DNA of 64,000 bases from Thermoanaerobaculia bacterium (GCA_945787635.1 CALZIK010000089.1:29836-93835); one strand, 5' to 3'. Shown: positions 38,249 through 47,752, counted from the first letter of the stretch. Translations and numbers: made by a program. The notes: generated from the sequence alone by a model not told the origin.

Positions 38249-39972
38249 GGAGCCGGGCAGCAAGGGCAATGGCGCTGGCGGCAGTGGCAGCGACCTTGAC
38301 AGCCGCGGGTTCCTCGCGGGGGGAGACTCGGTTCGACGAGGTTTCCGCCGCGACCGGTCTCGACTTCGTTCATTTCAACGGCATGTCGGGGGAGCGCTAC
38401 TTCGCCGAGATCATGGGCTCCGGAGCGGCGCTTGTCGATTACGACAACGATGGCGACCTCGATGTCTATCTGGTGCAGGGAACGATGCTCGGCGAGGCGG
38501 GAGGCGAGCGAGCGATTTTTCCACCGCAAGGCGAGCTGACGGATCGGCTGTTTCGCAATGATCTGGAAGTCTCCGCGCAAGGTGGTCCGCGAGCCCGCTT
38601 CATCGACGTGACCGCTGCCAGCGGCATCGTGGCGCGCGGCTACGGCATGGGGGTGGCGAGCGGAGACATCAACAACGATGGATGGTCCGATCTCTACGTC
38701 ACCAACCTGGGCGCGAACCAGATGCTCCTCAACAATCGGGATGGGACATTTCGCGATGTGACCGAAGCGACAAGCACCGGCGACAGGGCATGGGGTATCT
38801 CGGCTTCATTTTTCGACTTTGATCTCGACGGCTGGCTAGATCTCTATCTGGTCAACTACACCGAGTACCGGATCGCCCTGGATCGAGAGTGCTTCTCGGC
38901 CACCGGCGCGCGCGACTACTGCAGTCCACAGGCTTACTCGCCCGAGCCTGATCGACTCTTTCGCAACCGCGGCGACGGTACGTTCGAGGATGTGAGTGTC
39001 GGCAGCGGGATCGACGCCGTCGCTCGCAGTGGGCTCGGCGTGGCAACCGGCGATTTCGATTCGAATGGATGGCCCGACATTTATGTGGCGAACGACCAGA
39101 TGGCCAACATACTCTGGATGAATCGTGGCGGTGGCAGCTTCTCCAACGAAGCGATCATGTCTGGCAGCGCGGTCAACGAGACCGGTCTTTCCGAGGCGAG
39201 CATGGGAGTGGTGGTGGCTGACCTCAACGGCGATGGTTTCGAGGACATCTTCATGTCTCACTTGAGCCGCGAGACCAACACCCTCTATTTGAACGACGGC
39301 GGCGGCTTTTTCGTCGATGAGAGCCGCGCGAGTGGTCTGGGCGTGCCGAGTTGGCAGTCGACCGGTTTCGGAATCGCGCCAATGGACTACGACCTGGACG
39401 GTTGGCTGGATCTCTACGTCGCCAACGGAGGGGTCAAGGGGATCGAGGAGCTGGCCCGAACCGGCGACCCATATCCGCTGGAACAGCGCGATCAGCTCTT
39501 CAGAAACACCGGCGGTGGACGCTTCGAGGAGGTTTCGGCCCGGTCTGGCGAGGTCTTTGCCAGGACCGAAGTCGGCCGGGGCGTTGCCGTCGGCGATCTC
39601 GACCTGGATGGAGATCCCGATCTTGTCGTCGCCAACAACTCGGGACCGGCCTGGCACCTCGAGAACCACGGCTCCAGGGAAGCGGCCCGTCGATGGTTGA
39701 GCGTGCGCGCTCTGGCGCGACCCGAGGGCAGGGACGCCATCGGCGCTCGGATCTCGGTTGTCGCCGACGGCCGTGCTCGCGTCGAGCGGGTCTCGACCGA
39801 CGGCAGCTACGCTTCTGCGAACGCGCCCCAGGCGAGCTTTGGCTTGGGCACTGAGATCGGCGGTGGGAGCGAGACCTCGGTGCGGGTCGACTGGCCGGGA
39901 GGTGGGGCGAGTGAATGGCGCCGTTTGCCGGTTGATCGGCACGTCGTTCTCTACAGGTTTTCGGGTTCCTGA
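38242..39972 (+). CDS. CRTAC1-type exported protein: seven FG-GAP motifs plus ASPIC/UnbV domain (2)
   Basis: Exported 576-residue protein. Signal peptide MVRSRAARAMALAAVAATLTAA, then the family opening FDEVSAATGLDFVHFNGMSG and MGSGAALVDYDNDGDLDVYLVQG. Seven DxDxDG-type motifs occur, from DYDNDGDLDVY to DLDLDGDPDLV. One of them, DFDSNGWPDIY, has Asn for the second loop Asp. Conserved Cys pair C-x9-YCSP, with CFSATGARDYC. The ASPIC/UnbV tail has GRDAIGARISVVADGRARVERV and VRVDWPGG. It overlaps the previous propeller gene and is followed two bases later by a TPR gene, a pair repeated at 47749/49530. Confidence 0.9.
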   Translation: MVRSRAARAMALAAVAATLTAAGSSRGETRFDEVSAATGLDFVHFNGMSGERYFAEIMGSGAALVDYDNDGDLDVYLVQGTMLGEAGGERAIFPPQGELTDRLFRNDLEVSAQGGPRARFIDVTAASGIVARGYGMGVASGDINNDGWSDLYVTNLGANQMLLNNRDGTFRDVTEATSTGDRAWGISASFFDFDLDGWLDLYLVNYTEYRIALDRECFSATGARDYCSPQAYSPEPDRLFRNRGDGTFEDVSVGSGIDAVARSGLGVATGDFDSNGWPDIYVANDQMANILWMNRGGGSFSNEAIMSGSAVNETGLSEASMGVVVADLNGDGFEDIFMSHLSRETNTLYLNDGGGFFVDESRASGLGVPSWQSTGFGIAPMDYDLDGWLDLYVANGGVKGIEELARTGDPYPLEQRDQLFRNTGGGRFEEVSARSGEVFARTEVGRGVAVGDLDLDGDPDLVVANNSGPAWHLENHGSREAARRWLSVRALARPEGRDAIGARISVVADGRARVERVSTDGSYASANAPQASFGLGTEIGGGSETSVRVDWPGGGASEWRRLPVDRHVVLYRFSGS

Positions 39973-39974
39973 CC

Positions 39975-41897
39975 GTGACGGTGCTGAGTAAGAGAGACCT
40001 CGGTCGCCTGGCTCGGTCGGCGTTCGTCTCGGCTTGGCTGCTGATATCAGCCATGCCCGCCGGCGGCTCGCCCGGGGCAGCGGGTACGTTCCGGCCGATT
40101 CCCGAGCCGGCGACCGCCCAGTACGAAGATGCCGTTCGAGAGCACCTCGGCGAGGAGCGGCGCCAACTCGAAGAGTTGCTGGCCCGATCCCCGAGCGCTC
40201 GCCAGGCGGCCGAAGCCTTCGGCCGCCTGGGTCTGGTCTATTACGCGTACGATCTGCTGGAGCCGGCAGCCGCGTGCTTTCAGAACGCGCGGGACGCGGC
40301 CCCGGAACAACCGCGATGGCATTACTACCTGGCTGTGATCCACCAGCGCGAGGGGGATCTCGAAAGCGGCTTGGCGGCGCTCGAAGCGAGCCTCGCACTC
40401 GCGCCGATCGATGGCGCGGCGCTCGTTCGGGCCGGCGACACGGCGGTCGGGCTCGGCCGGCTGGACGATGCCCAGGGCTTCTACCGGCGGGCTCTGGATC
40501 TCGATCGGTCGAGAGCGGCCGCTCTCTACGGCCTGGGGCGTATCGCCGCCACGCAGAAGCGGTACGCAGAGGCCATCAGCCTGTTCGAGCGGGCTCTGGC
40601 TCTCCAGCCGGCGGCGACAGCGATTCATCATCAATTAGGGATGGCATTGCGCGCCGAGGGCGACATGGAGGCGGCGCGCCGGCACTTTGATCTCAACACC
40701 GGCGGCCAGGTCGTGTTCGAAGACCCGTCGCTTCAGGAGGTGCGCGGGCTGATCCGGTCCGCGAAGATCTTCGTCGAGCTGGGAGTCAAGGCCGCTCGCG
40801 CGGGTCGCTACGAGGAGGCGATCGTCCAATTCAAGAAAGCCGCCGAAGCCGATCCCGCGGATGCCGTGACCTTCTTCCATCTGGGTGTGACCGAGCTGCG
40901 CAACGGCCAGCGACGAGAGGCAGTGAGCCACCTCCTGCGCTCGGTGGAGCTTCAGCCCGACGTCCGGGATGTCCGACTCATGCTCGGCAGTCTGATGACC
41001 GAAGACGGTAACCTGGTCGAGGCGGAGGAGCACTACCGGCGGGCTCACGAGATCGATCCAGAGGATCTCGATTCCCACCTGGATTGGGTGACTTCGCTGA
41101 CCCGCCTCGATCGCGGAGAGCAGGCGCGCGCCGAGATCGCGTTGGTGCTGGAGCGCGACGCTCAAAACCCTCGTGCCCGCTTGATCCTGGGAATCCTGAA
41201 TGCCCCGAGCCGGCCCGACGCCGCGCGCGCCGAGCTGGCGCGCGTGCTGGATGGATCTCGCGCCGACGCCGCCCAAAGGGCCGAGGCGTGGCACCATCGA
41301 GCGCTGCTCTTCGAGCGCGCCGGGGACGCGGCCGGGGCGGAGGCCGGCTTTCGAGAGGCGGTGGACCTGACACCGCGGGACCCCGCTCGTCTCGAGACCC
41401 TTGCGAACTTTCTGGGGCGCCAGGCGAGATTCGCCGAGGCCGCCGAGATCTACGGCCGGGCGATCGCCGCCGACGGTGAACGCTCGTCGGCCTATTTCGG
41501 TCGCGCGATGGCGCTCCTTCTGAGCGGGAGCGAGATCGAGGCCCAAGCCGCTCTCGAGCAAGGCACCACTCGACTGCCAGACGATCGGGCGCTCGCCCAT
41601 CTGATGGCGCGGCTGCTGGCGGCGGCTGCGGACGAATCGGTGCGAGACGGCGCCAGAGCGCATCGATTGGCGCTGAGTGTTCATCGAACTGCGCCGTCGC
41701 CGGATCACGCCGAGACCGTAGCGATGGCGCTCGCCGAGCTCGGCCGGTTCGACGAGGCGATCGCGTGGCAGCGCCGGGCTCTGGCCCAGCTCGAGGGTCT
41801 CGGGAGGCCGGGTAGGGTCGCCGCCTCGCGCAAGCGGCTCGAGACGTACGGACGCGGCGAGCCCTGCAGGACCCCCTGGCTCGAGCCGGGCGGTTGA
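39975..41897 (+). CDS. Exported TPR protein with C-terminal CR[ST]PW tail (1)
   Basis: The 640 residues begin with a signal peptide (SAFVSAWLLISAMPAGGS). A conserved opening (FRPIPEPATAQYEDAVREHLGEERRQ) is followed by about 14 TPRs, such as FGRLGLVYYAYDLLEPAAACFQNARDAAPEQPRWHYYL and SLVTEDGN-type turns. The penultimate TPR, AETVAMALAELGRFDEAIAWQRRALA, and the tail RLETYGRGEPCRTPWLEPGG closely match the TPR protein at 49530. GTG 39975 follows the CRTAC1-type stop by two bases. Such C-terminal tails are common in TPR proteins that accompany sulfatase-like or CRTAC1 proteins. Its job is not known; a docking scaffold is plausible. Confidence 0.88.
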   Translation: MTVLSKRDLGRLARSAFVSAWLLISAMPAGGSPGAAGTFRPIPEPATAQYEDAVREHLGEERRQLEELLARSPSARQAAEAFGRLGLVYYAYDLLEPAAACFQNARDAAPEQPRWHYYLAVIHQREGDLESGLAALEASLALAPIDGAALVRAGDTAVGLGRLDDAQGFYRRALDLDRSRAAALYGLGRIAATQKRYAEAISLFERALALQPAATAIHHQLGMALRAEGDMEAARRHFDLNTGGQVVFEDPSLQEVRGLIRSAKIFVELGVKAARAGRYEEAIVQFKKAAEADPADAVTFFHLGVTELRNGQRREAVSHLLRSVELQPDVRDVRLMLGSLMTEDGNLVEAEEHYRRAHEIDPEDLDSHLDWVTSLTRLDRGEQARAEIALVLERDAQNPRARLILGILNAPSRPDAARAELARVLDGSRADAAQRAEAWHHRALLFERAGDAAGAEAGFREAVDLTPRDPARLETLANFLGRQARFAEAAEIYGRAIAADGERSSAYFGRAMALLLSGSEIEAQAALEQGTTRLPDDRALAHLMARLLAAAADESVRDGARAHRLALSVHRTAPSPDHAETVAMALAELGRFDEAIAWQRRALAQLEGLGRPGRVAASRKRLETYGRGEPCRTPWLEPGG

Positions 41898-41970
41898 GCG
41901 GCCCCGCAGCAAGGGTGGCGTCTCGATGTAGCGATGGATCGGCTCAAACGGTTCGAAAATTGCACTTCGG

Positions 41971-41976
41971 TAGACT
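41971..41976 (+). promoter_or_regulatory. Putative -10 box upstream of the sulfatase-TPR gene
   Basis: TAGACT in the 151-base gap after the TPR gene stands 72 bases before the sulfatase ATG at 42049. An ATG at 41985, eight bases after the hexamer, opens a 28-codon Ser-rich frame that overlaps the sulfatase start out of frame and could be a short leader ORF. Confidence 0.3.
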
Positions 41977-42048
41977 GCGTTCAGATGCCGCGAGCCGTGA
42001 ACCGATCGCGCGACACCTCCCCCAGCTCCTCCGAATCCGAATCGATCC

Positions 42049-44307
42049 ATGCCGCTCCACCGCACTCGTAGGCAAGCCGTCACCCACGGCCGTCGACAGG
42101 GCGACGGGTTGTCGGAGTCCGGTATCCGGCGTGCCTTGTTCTTGGCCGCCGCGGGGCTCACCGCGCTTCTCGCGATGGCCTCGTGCGGTGGCCAGGGTTC
42201 CACCCGGAGCGGGGAATGGTCCGGAGCGCCGGTCGTCCTGATATCGATCGACACGCTCCGTTCGGATCGGCTGCCGGCCTACGGCTACGGCGTGGGTCGA
42301 ACGCCGGTCATCGACGCCTTGCGCGCGGATTCAATCCTCTTCGAGCGGGCCTACAGTCATGCTCCGTTGACGCTGCCGTCGCATGCCTCGATTCTGACCG
42401 GCCTGCTTCCCGATCGGCACGGGGTCAGGGACAATCTCGGCTACTCGCTCGCGCCGTCCGAGACCCCGATTCTGCAGCGCGTTCTCAAGAACGGTGGTTA
42501 CGCCACGGGTGCCGCGGTGTCGGCGTTCGTTCTTCGAAAGGAAGCCGGGCTCTCCGACGGTTTCGACTTCTACGAGGACGCGGTGTCCGCTCGCGAAGGC
42601 CTGGCGCAGGGGGTCGCCTCCCGTCGCGGAGAAGAGACGCTCGCGGCGACGCGAGAATGGCTGGGCTCTGTGGCCGACGAGACCTTCTTTCTCTTCTTTC
42701 ATCTCTACGAGCCGCATGCTCCCTACGAAGCTCCCGAGCCGCTCGCGTCGCAGTTTGAGCTCGCGTATGACGCCGAGGTGGCGGCGGCCGACCGGGTCGT
42801 CGGCGATCTGCTCGACGAGCTGAAACGTCTTGGCGCCTATGATCGCGCGATCGTGCTGCTGCTCTCCGACCACGGCGAGGGCCTAGGCGATCACGGCGAG
42901 CCCGAACACGGCATTCTGCTGCACCGCGAGATCCTGCAGGTGCCCATGCTCGTCAAGCTGCCCGGTCAGGCTCGAGCAGGGGAGTCGTACGCTGATCCGG
43001 TGCAGCTGGTCGACATCTATCCGACTCTGCTCGAGGCTCTCGGCCTGGGCGCCACGGAGGGTCTCCCGGGAAGCTCTCTTCTCAATCAGGGGCGGGACCG
43101 CACCAACGACCCGATCTATTCCGAGACCTTCTACCCGCGGCTTCATTTCGGGTGGAGCGATCTCGCCTCGCTGGTTCAGGGGCGCTACCACTTCATCGAA
43201 GGTCCCAAGCCCGAGCTCTACGATCTGATCGCCGACCCGGGAGAGAAGCGCAACCTCGTCTCCGAGAACCGGCGGGTCGCTTCCGAGATGCGGCGATCCA
43301 TCCAAGGCCATGACCGGGAGCTCCGACCGCCGCAGGAGGTGAACGCAGAAACCCGGCGCAAGCTCGAGTCGCTGGGCTATCTGGGCTCGGCGGTGCGCGA
43401 TCAGGAAGGTCCGCTTCCCAATCCGGTCGACCGCCTGGCCACCCTCGAGGATCTGTGGGACGCCCAGCAGTTTCAGCTGCAGGGGAAATACGACGACGCG
43501 GTGGCGGCCAGTCGCCGTGCGGTGGCGGCCAACCCGCGGATGCTCGACGCGTGGGAGGTCCTCGCCAACGGGCTCGAGAACACGGGCCGCCATGAGGAGG
43601 CGCTGACGGCCTACCGGGAGGCGATCGAGATCGCCGGGCCCAAGGGTGACCTGGTGTTGTCGGCCGCCAGGATGTCGCTCGCCCTGGGGCGCATCGGCGA
43701 AGGCCTCGAGGGTATTCGCTCGGCCGAAGAACTGGGGGTTCTCGATATCCGGGAGCTCGGCCGAGTTGGATTGCAATTGGCCGAACTCGGTCGGATCGAG
43801 GATGCTCTCGGCCTGCTCGAGCGCACCGCGACGGATCGGGCCCCGGAGACGACCGTGGCGCTGGCCAGGGTTCTGTCGGAGGCCGGTCGCCAGCAAGAGG
43901 CTCTCACCCGCTTGGACGAGGTTCTGGCGCTCGAGCCGGCTCATGCCAAGGCTCTCGAGACCGCCGGTCTCGTGTACCTGCGTCTGGGGGAATGGTCGCG
44001 TGCGCAGGCGGCTTCCCAGCGCGCGGTGGACAGCGACCCAGGCCTGGCCGACGCTTGGAACAACCTGGGCGCGGCCTACCATTTTCTGGGCCGGCCGAAC
44101 GACGCCATCGCGTCCTGGCGTCAGGCTGTCGAAAAAGATCCGGGTCAGTACGAGGCGCTCTTCAACCTCGGGGTCAAGGCTCCCGAGGTCGGAAATCTCG
44201 AGCTGGCCCGCTGGGCGCTGCGCACCTTCATCGAGACCGCACCGGGCGAGCTCCATGCCGAGGACCTCGGCGCGGCCAGAGCGATGCTTCGGGAGCTGGG
44301 CGGATGA
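42049..44307 (+). CDS. Sulfatase-like hydrolase fused to TPRs, lipoprotein, Thr at nucleophile site (1)
   Basis: The 752 residues start with an N-terminal basic region and a lipobox-like AMASC (Cys46). An alkaline-phosphatase-superfamily sulfatase domain runs about 60-460. ISIDTLRSDRLPAYGY supplies a metal Asp, SHAPLTLPSHASILTG the nucleophile loop, and LLLSDHGEGLGDHGEPEHG metal Asp/His residues. The nucleophile position is Thr108, not the Cys/Ser of formylglycine sulfatases. About 465-750 are TPRs (LENTGRHEEALTAYREAIE, AWNNLGAAYHFLGRPNDAIASWRQAVEKDPG). It is probably outer-membrane anchored or periplasmic. Substrate unknown: sulfate, phosphate or phospho-headgroup are all possible. It overlaps the following gene by four bases. 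Confidence 0.9.
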   Translation: MPLHRTRRQAVTHGRRQGDGLSESGIRRALFLAAAGLTALLAMASCGGQGSTRSGEWSGAPVVLISIDTLRSDRLPAYGYGVGRTPVIDALRADSILFERAYSHAPLTLPSHASILTGLLPDRHGVRDNLGYSLAPSETPILQRVLKNGGYATGAAVSAFVLRKEAGLSDGFDFYEDAVSAREGLAQGVASRRGEETLAATREWLGSVADETFFLFFHLYEPHAPYEAPEPLASQFELAYDAEVAAADRVVGDLLDELKRLGAYDRAIVLLLSDHGEGLGDHGEPEHGILLHREILQVPMLVKLPGQARAGESYADPVQLVDIYPTLLEALGLGATEGLPGSSLLNQGRDRTNDPIYSETFYPRLHFGWSDLASLVQGRYHFIEGPKPELYDLIADPGEKRNLVSENRRVASEMRRSIQGHDRELRPPQEVNAETRRKLESLGYLGSAVRDQEGPLPNPVDRLATLEDLWDAQQFQLQGKYDDAVAASRRAVAANPRMLDAWEVLANGLENTGRHEEALTAYREAIEIAGPKGDLVLSAARMSLALGRIGEGLEGIRSAEELGVLDIRELGRVGLQLAELGRIEDALGLLERTATDRAPETTVALARVLSEAGRQQEALTRLDEVLALEPAHAKALETAGLVYLRLGEWSRAQAASQRAVDSDPGLADAWNNLGAAYHFLGRPNDAIASWRQAVEKDPGQYEALFNLGVKAPEVGNLELARWALRTFIETAPGELHAEDLGAARAMLRELGG

Positions 44308-45839
44308 CGTTCGCCGCCCGAGCAGCCTGGGTCATCGGGTTTGGGTTGGCCTGCGGGTTGGCCACCGGTTCGGCGCTCGTGCGGGCGCAGACCGATACAG
44401 CCTCGGAGGCGGTCGCTCCAGAGTCGCCAGACGAGTTCGTCGCCAAGCGCTGCGGCACCAGCTGTCATGAGATGCCCGACCCGACGATGTTGTCGAAAGA
44501 CCAGTGGTCGAAGGCCATCGAGCTCATGAAGGGCGTCATGATGGAGTTCGGCGGCGTCGAGTACCCGCCTCAGGAGATGCAGAGGGTCTTGATCTACTAC
44601 CGGTCCAGGAGTCTGGAGAGGCTGCCCAAGCTGCCTCCGGATCCTGGCCCTTCGAGGATTCGCTTCGATCCTGAGGCCATTGGGCTTGCGCCTTCCGCCC
44701 AGCGTCCGCCGACAATTGCCAATATCGAGATCGTGGACCTCGACAGGGACGGAATCAACGACATTCTCCTCTGCGATGCAGAGACCGATCAGGTCAATTG
44801 GATCCGGCACACCGACGCGGGCTGGCGTGAGACCGAAATTGCGCGAGTCGCCGCCCCCGCCCACGCGGCGCTCGTGGATCACAACGGCGACGGCCACCAG
44901 GACATTGTCGTGGCCTCCTTGGGTACCCTCTTCCCCAACAACGACCCGGTTGGCAAGGTGGTGCTGCTGATCAACGACGGCGAGGGCGGCTTCACACCGA
45001 GGACGATTCTGGAGGACGTCGGCAGGGTCGCCGACGTGCAGCCCGCCGATCTCGATTCCGATGGCGACATCGACTATGCCGTCGCGGTTTTCGGACACCT
45101 GAAAGGCGGCATCGGCTGGCTGCGACAGGAAGAAGGAGGGTCGTACACCTACTCATGGCTGTATGAGCTGCCCGGCGGCATTCACGTGCCGATAGCGGAT
45201 GTCAACCTCGACGGCAATCTCGATATCGTCGGTTTGGTGGCGCAGGCCCGAGAGGAGGTGATCGCTTTTCTCGGCGACGGGCAAGGCGGTTTCACCCAGG
45301 AGTACATCTTTCAAGCGGGCACGCCCATGTACGGTTCTTCGGGCATTCAGGTAGTGGATCTGGACCGAGACGGCGATGCAGACGTTCTCTACACCAATGG
45401 CGATTCCTTCGACATGGTGCCGCAGCGCGTTCCGGCCGGGTTCCTGCTTCGGCCACATCACGGCGTCCGGTGGCTGGAAAATCAGGGCGGCATGCGATTC
45501 GAGCGTCACGAACTGCTGAGCCTCTACGGCGCCTTCAGCGCTAAGGCCGGCGACATCGATCGCGACGGAGATCTCGATATCCTGACGGTGAGCATGTTCA
45601 ACGATTGGACCGACCCGCGCCGCCAGAGCATCCTCTGGCTCGAAAACGACGGCCGCGAGCGGTTTTCGGCGCACGGCCTGGGTTCGGCGCCGTCGCATCT
45701 GGTCACGGCGGCTTTGGGCGACCTCGACGGCGACGGTCGTGTGGACGCGGTGACCGGGGGAATGCACGTAATCCCACCATTCGATCGGATCGGGCGGGTG
45801 ACCTTGTGGCGGAACCTCGGCCAAGCCGAGGTTCCGTGA
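44304..45839 (+). CDS. Exported seven-motif FG-GAP propeller protein with cytochrome-c-like N-terminus
   Basis: 511 residues with a signal peptide (AAWVIGFGLACGLATGSALVRA). Residues 47-75 look like a small haem-c region (KRCGTSCHEMPDPTMLSKDQW), but the haem motif is C50-x3-C54-H55 rather than CxxCH. The propeller then has seven DxDxDG-type motifs (DLDRDGINDIL, DHNGDGHQDIV, DLDSDGDIDYA, DVNLDGNLDIV, DLDRDGDADVL, DIDRDGDLDIL, DLDGDGRVDAV). No ASPIC/UnbV tail is present, which sets it apart from its six neighbours. ATG 44304 overlaps the sulfatase stop by four bases. It may bring an electron-transfer or binding function to the cluster; haem attachment is unproven. Confidence 0.85.
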   Translation: MTFAARAAWVIGFGLACGLATGSALVRAQTDTASEAVAPESPDEFVAKRCGTSCHEMPDPTMLSKDQWSKAIELMKGVMMEFGGVEYPPQEMQRVLIYYRSRSLERLPKLPPDPGPSRIRFDPEAIGLAPSAQRPPTIANIEIVDLDRDGINDILLCDAETDQVNWIRHTDAGWRETEIARVAAPAHAALVDHNGDGHQDIVVASLGTLFPNNDPVGKVVLLINDGEGGFTPRTILEDVGRVADVQPADLDSDGDIDYAVAVFGHLKGGIGWLRQEEGGSYTYSWLYELPGGIHVPIADVNLDGNLDIVGLVAQAREEVIAFLGDGQGGFTQEYIFQAGTPMYGSSGIQVVDLDRDGDADVLYTNGDSFDMVPQRVPAGFLLRPHHGVRWLENQGGMRFERHELLSLYGAFSAKAGDIDRDGDLDILTVSMFNDWTDPRRQSILWLENDGRERFSAHGLGSAPSHLVTAALGDLDGDGRVDAVTGGMHVIPPFDRIGRVTLWRNLGQAEVP

Positions 45840-45862
45840 TTCCGTTACTGGAGGTATGAAAG

Positions 45863-47752
45863 ATGTTCAGATACTTGTCGGCCGTTGCCAGTCTGCTGAT
45901 TCTGGTCGCTCCGCTGGGGGCGCAGGAGGCCGAGCCAGCTTCAGAAACCGTTCGCCCGGTTCAGTTTCCGGATCCGGACATTGGCGCTCTCAGTCTGGAC
46001 ATCCGCCAGCGCAAGCAGCTCGCGTCGGCCGGCGAGGTCCCCGTCGAGCACGACTTCGGCTTCAGCGACCGCGTGGGAGCAAGCGGCATCACCTTCGTTC
46101 AGCGGGTCACCGAGGATAACACCGTCGCGATGAAGCCGGTGCACTACGATCACGGCAACGGAATGGTAGCCGCGGACGTAGATGGCGACGGCCTGCTGGA
46201 CCTCTATTTCATGACTCAACTGGGTGGCAACGAGCTCTGGAAGAACCTCGGAGGAGGTCGGTTCGAGAACGTCACCGAGGGCTCCGGGCTCGCGTTCTCC
46301 GATCGCATCAGCGTAACCGCGGCGTTTGCGGACTACGACAACGACGGCGATCCGGATCTCTTCGTGACTTCGGTTCGAGGCGGGAACGCTCTGATGCGCA
46401 ACGAGGGCGAGGGCCGGTTCACCGACGTAACCGAAGAGGCCGGAGTAACGTATTCGGGCCATTCGTCCGGCGTCACGTTCTTCGATTTCGATCGCGACGG
46501 GCTGCTCGACTGCTTTGTGACCAACGTGGGCAGCTACACCATCGAAGAACAGGGGCCGGGCCCCTACTGGATCGGTCGGGTAGACGCCTTTGTGGGGCAC
46601 AAGTTCCCCGAGCGAACCGAGGCCAGCATTCTCTACCGCAATCTCGGCGCCGGGCGCTTTCAGGACGTCTCGCAGGAGGTGGGCCTGGTGGACACCGGTT
46701 GGGCGGGCGATGCCACGTTCACCGATCTCAACCGCGACGGCTGGCCGGATCTCTACGTGCTCAACATGCAAGGCGCCGACCATTACTACGAGAACCAGGG
46801 CGGCAAGCGCTTCGAAGAGAAGACGGCGGCTCTGTTTCCACGAACGCCGTGGGGCGCCATGGGAGTCAAGTTCTTCGACTACAACCTCGACGGGGAAATG
46901 GATCTTTTCCTGACCGACATGCACTCGGACATGATCGAGCACATCAACCCGGATCGCGAGCTCCTCAAGGCGCGCATTCCGCAGGACGACCCGACTCGCT
47001 TCGTCGCCGGGAACGCCTTTTACATGAACCAGGGCGAAGGAAGGCTCCGGGAGGTGTCGGACGAGATCGGGGTCGAGAACTACTGGCCCTGGGGGGTTTC
47101 TGTCGACGACCTCAACGCCGACGGGCTGGACGACCTGTTCATCACGTCGAGCATGAGCTATCCGTTTCGCTACGGCATCAACTCGCTGCTGCTCAACGAC
47201 GGCGCGCGCTATCACGGTGCGGAGTTCATTCTCGGCGTCGAGCCGCGCGCGGGAGGCCGCACCCATCTGCCGTGGTTTCGACTCGACTGCTCGGGCGCCG
47301 ACAAGGAGCACGAGCGCTGTGAAGGGCAGGAAGGCACGATCGAAATCCAGGGCACGTTGGGCACCCGGTCGTCGGTCGTGCTCGACCTGGATGACGACGG
47401 CGATCTCGACATCGTCACCAACGAGTTCGGCGCCGCTCCCCAGGTGCTGATCAGTGACCTCGGCGAGCGGCGCAAGATCCACTTTCTCAAGGTGCGCCTG
47501 ATCGGGTCCAAGTCGAACCGGGACGGCCTCGGAGCTTTGGTCAGGGTCACCGCCGGCGACAAGACCCTGGTCAAGCGCCACGACGGCAAATCGGGCTACC
47601 TCTCCCAGAGCTCGCTGCCGATCTATTTCGGGCTGGGGGACGTGGCCGCGGCTACCAAGGTCGAGATCGAGTGGCCTTCGGGCGGGGTCCAGACGGTCAC
47701 CGAGGGAATCGTGGCCGACGGCTTGATGGTGATCCGGGAGGAAACGGGCTGA
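45863..47752 (+). CDS. CRTAC1-type exported protein: seven FG-GAP motifs plus ASPIC/UnbV domain (3)
   Basis: 629 residues, the longest propeller here. Signal peptide MFRYLSAVASLLILVAPLGA, with TGGAGG about nine bases before the ATG. Seven DxDxDG-type motifs run from DVDGDGLLDLY to DLDDDGDLDIV. It lacks the C-x9/10-YC pair of its neighbours; a Cys pair occurs later instead (DCSGADKEHERCEGQ). It also has a distinct section with DMHSDMIEHINPD and AGNAFYMNQGEGRLREV. The ASPIC/UnbV tail contains SNRDGLGALVRVTAGDKTLVKRH and VEIEWPSGGVQTV. It overlaps the next propeller gene by four bases through a CTGA junction. Confidence 0.9.
   Translation: MFRYLSAVASLLILVAPLGAQEAEPASETVRPVQFPDPDIGALSLDIRQRKQLASAGEVPVEHDFGFSDRVGASGITFVQRVTEDNTVAMKPVHYDHGNGMVAADVDGDGLLDLYFMTQLGGNELWKNLGGGRFENVTEGSGLAFSDRISVTAAFADYDNDGDPDLFVTSVRGGNALMRNEGEGRFTDVTEEAGVTYSGHSSGVTFFDFDRDGLLDCFVTNVGSYTIEEQGPGPYWIGRVDAFVGHKFPERTEASILYRNLGAGRFQDVSQEVGLVDTGWAGDATFTDLNRDGWPDLYVLNMQGADHYYENQGGKRFEEKTAALFPRTPWGAMGVKFFDYNLDGEMDLFLTDMHSDMIEHINPDRELLKARIPQDDPTRFVAGNAFYMNQGEGRLREVSDEIGVENYWPWGVSVDDLNADGLDDLFITSSMSYPFRYGINSLLLNDGARYHGAEFILGVEPRAGGRTHLPWFRLDCSGADKEHERCEGQEGTIEIQGTLGTRSSVVLDLDDDGDLDIVTNEFGAAPQVLISDLGERRKIHFLKVRLIGSKSNRDGLGALVRVTAGDKTLVKRHDGKSGYLSQSSLPIYFGLGDVAAATKVEIEWPSGGVQTVTEGIVADGLMVIREETG

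Noticed and set aside
41985..42071. Short ORF before the sulfatase gene treated as a real protein gene
   Set aside because: Only a -10-like hexamer supports it, with no conservation seen, so it is listed as a low-interest observation only.
42049..44307. Classification as a true formylglycine sulfatase
   Set aside because: The nucleophile loop is T-L-P-S-H with no Cys or Ser at the key position, so the Pfam-level name sulfatase-like is all that can be claimed.
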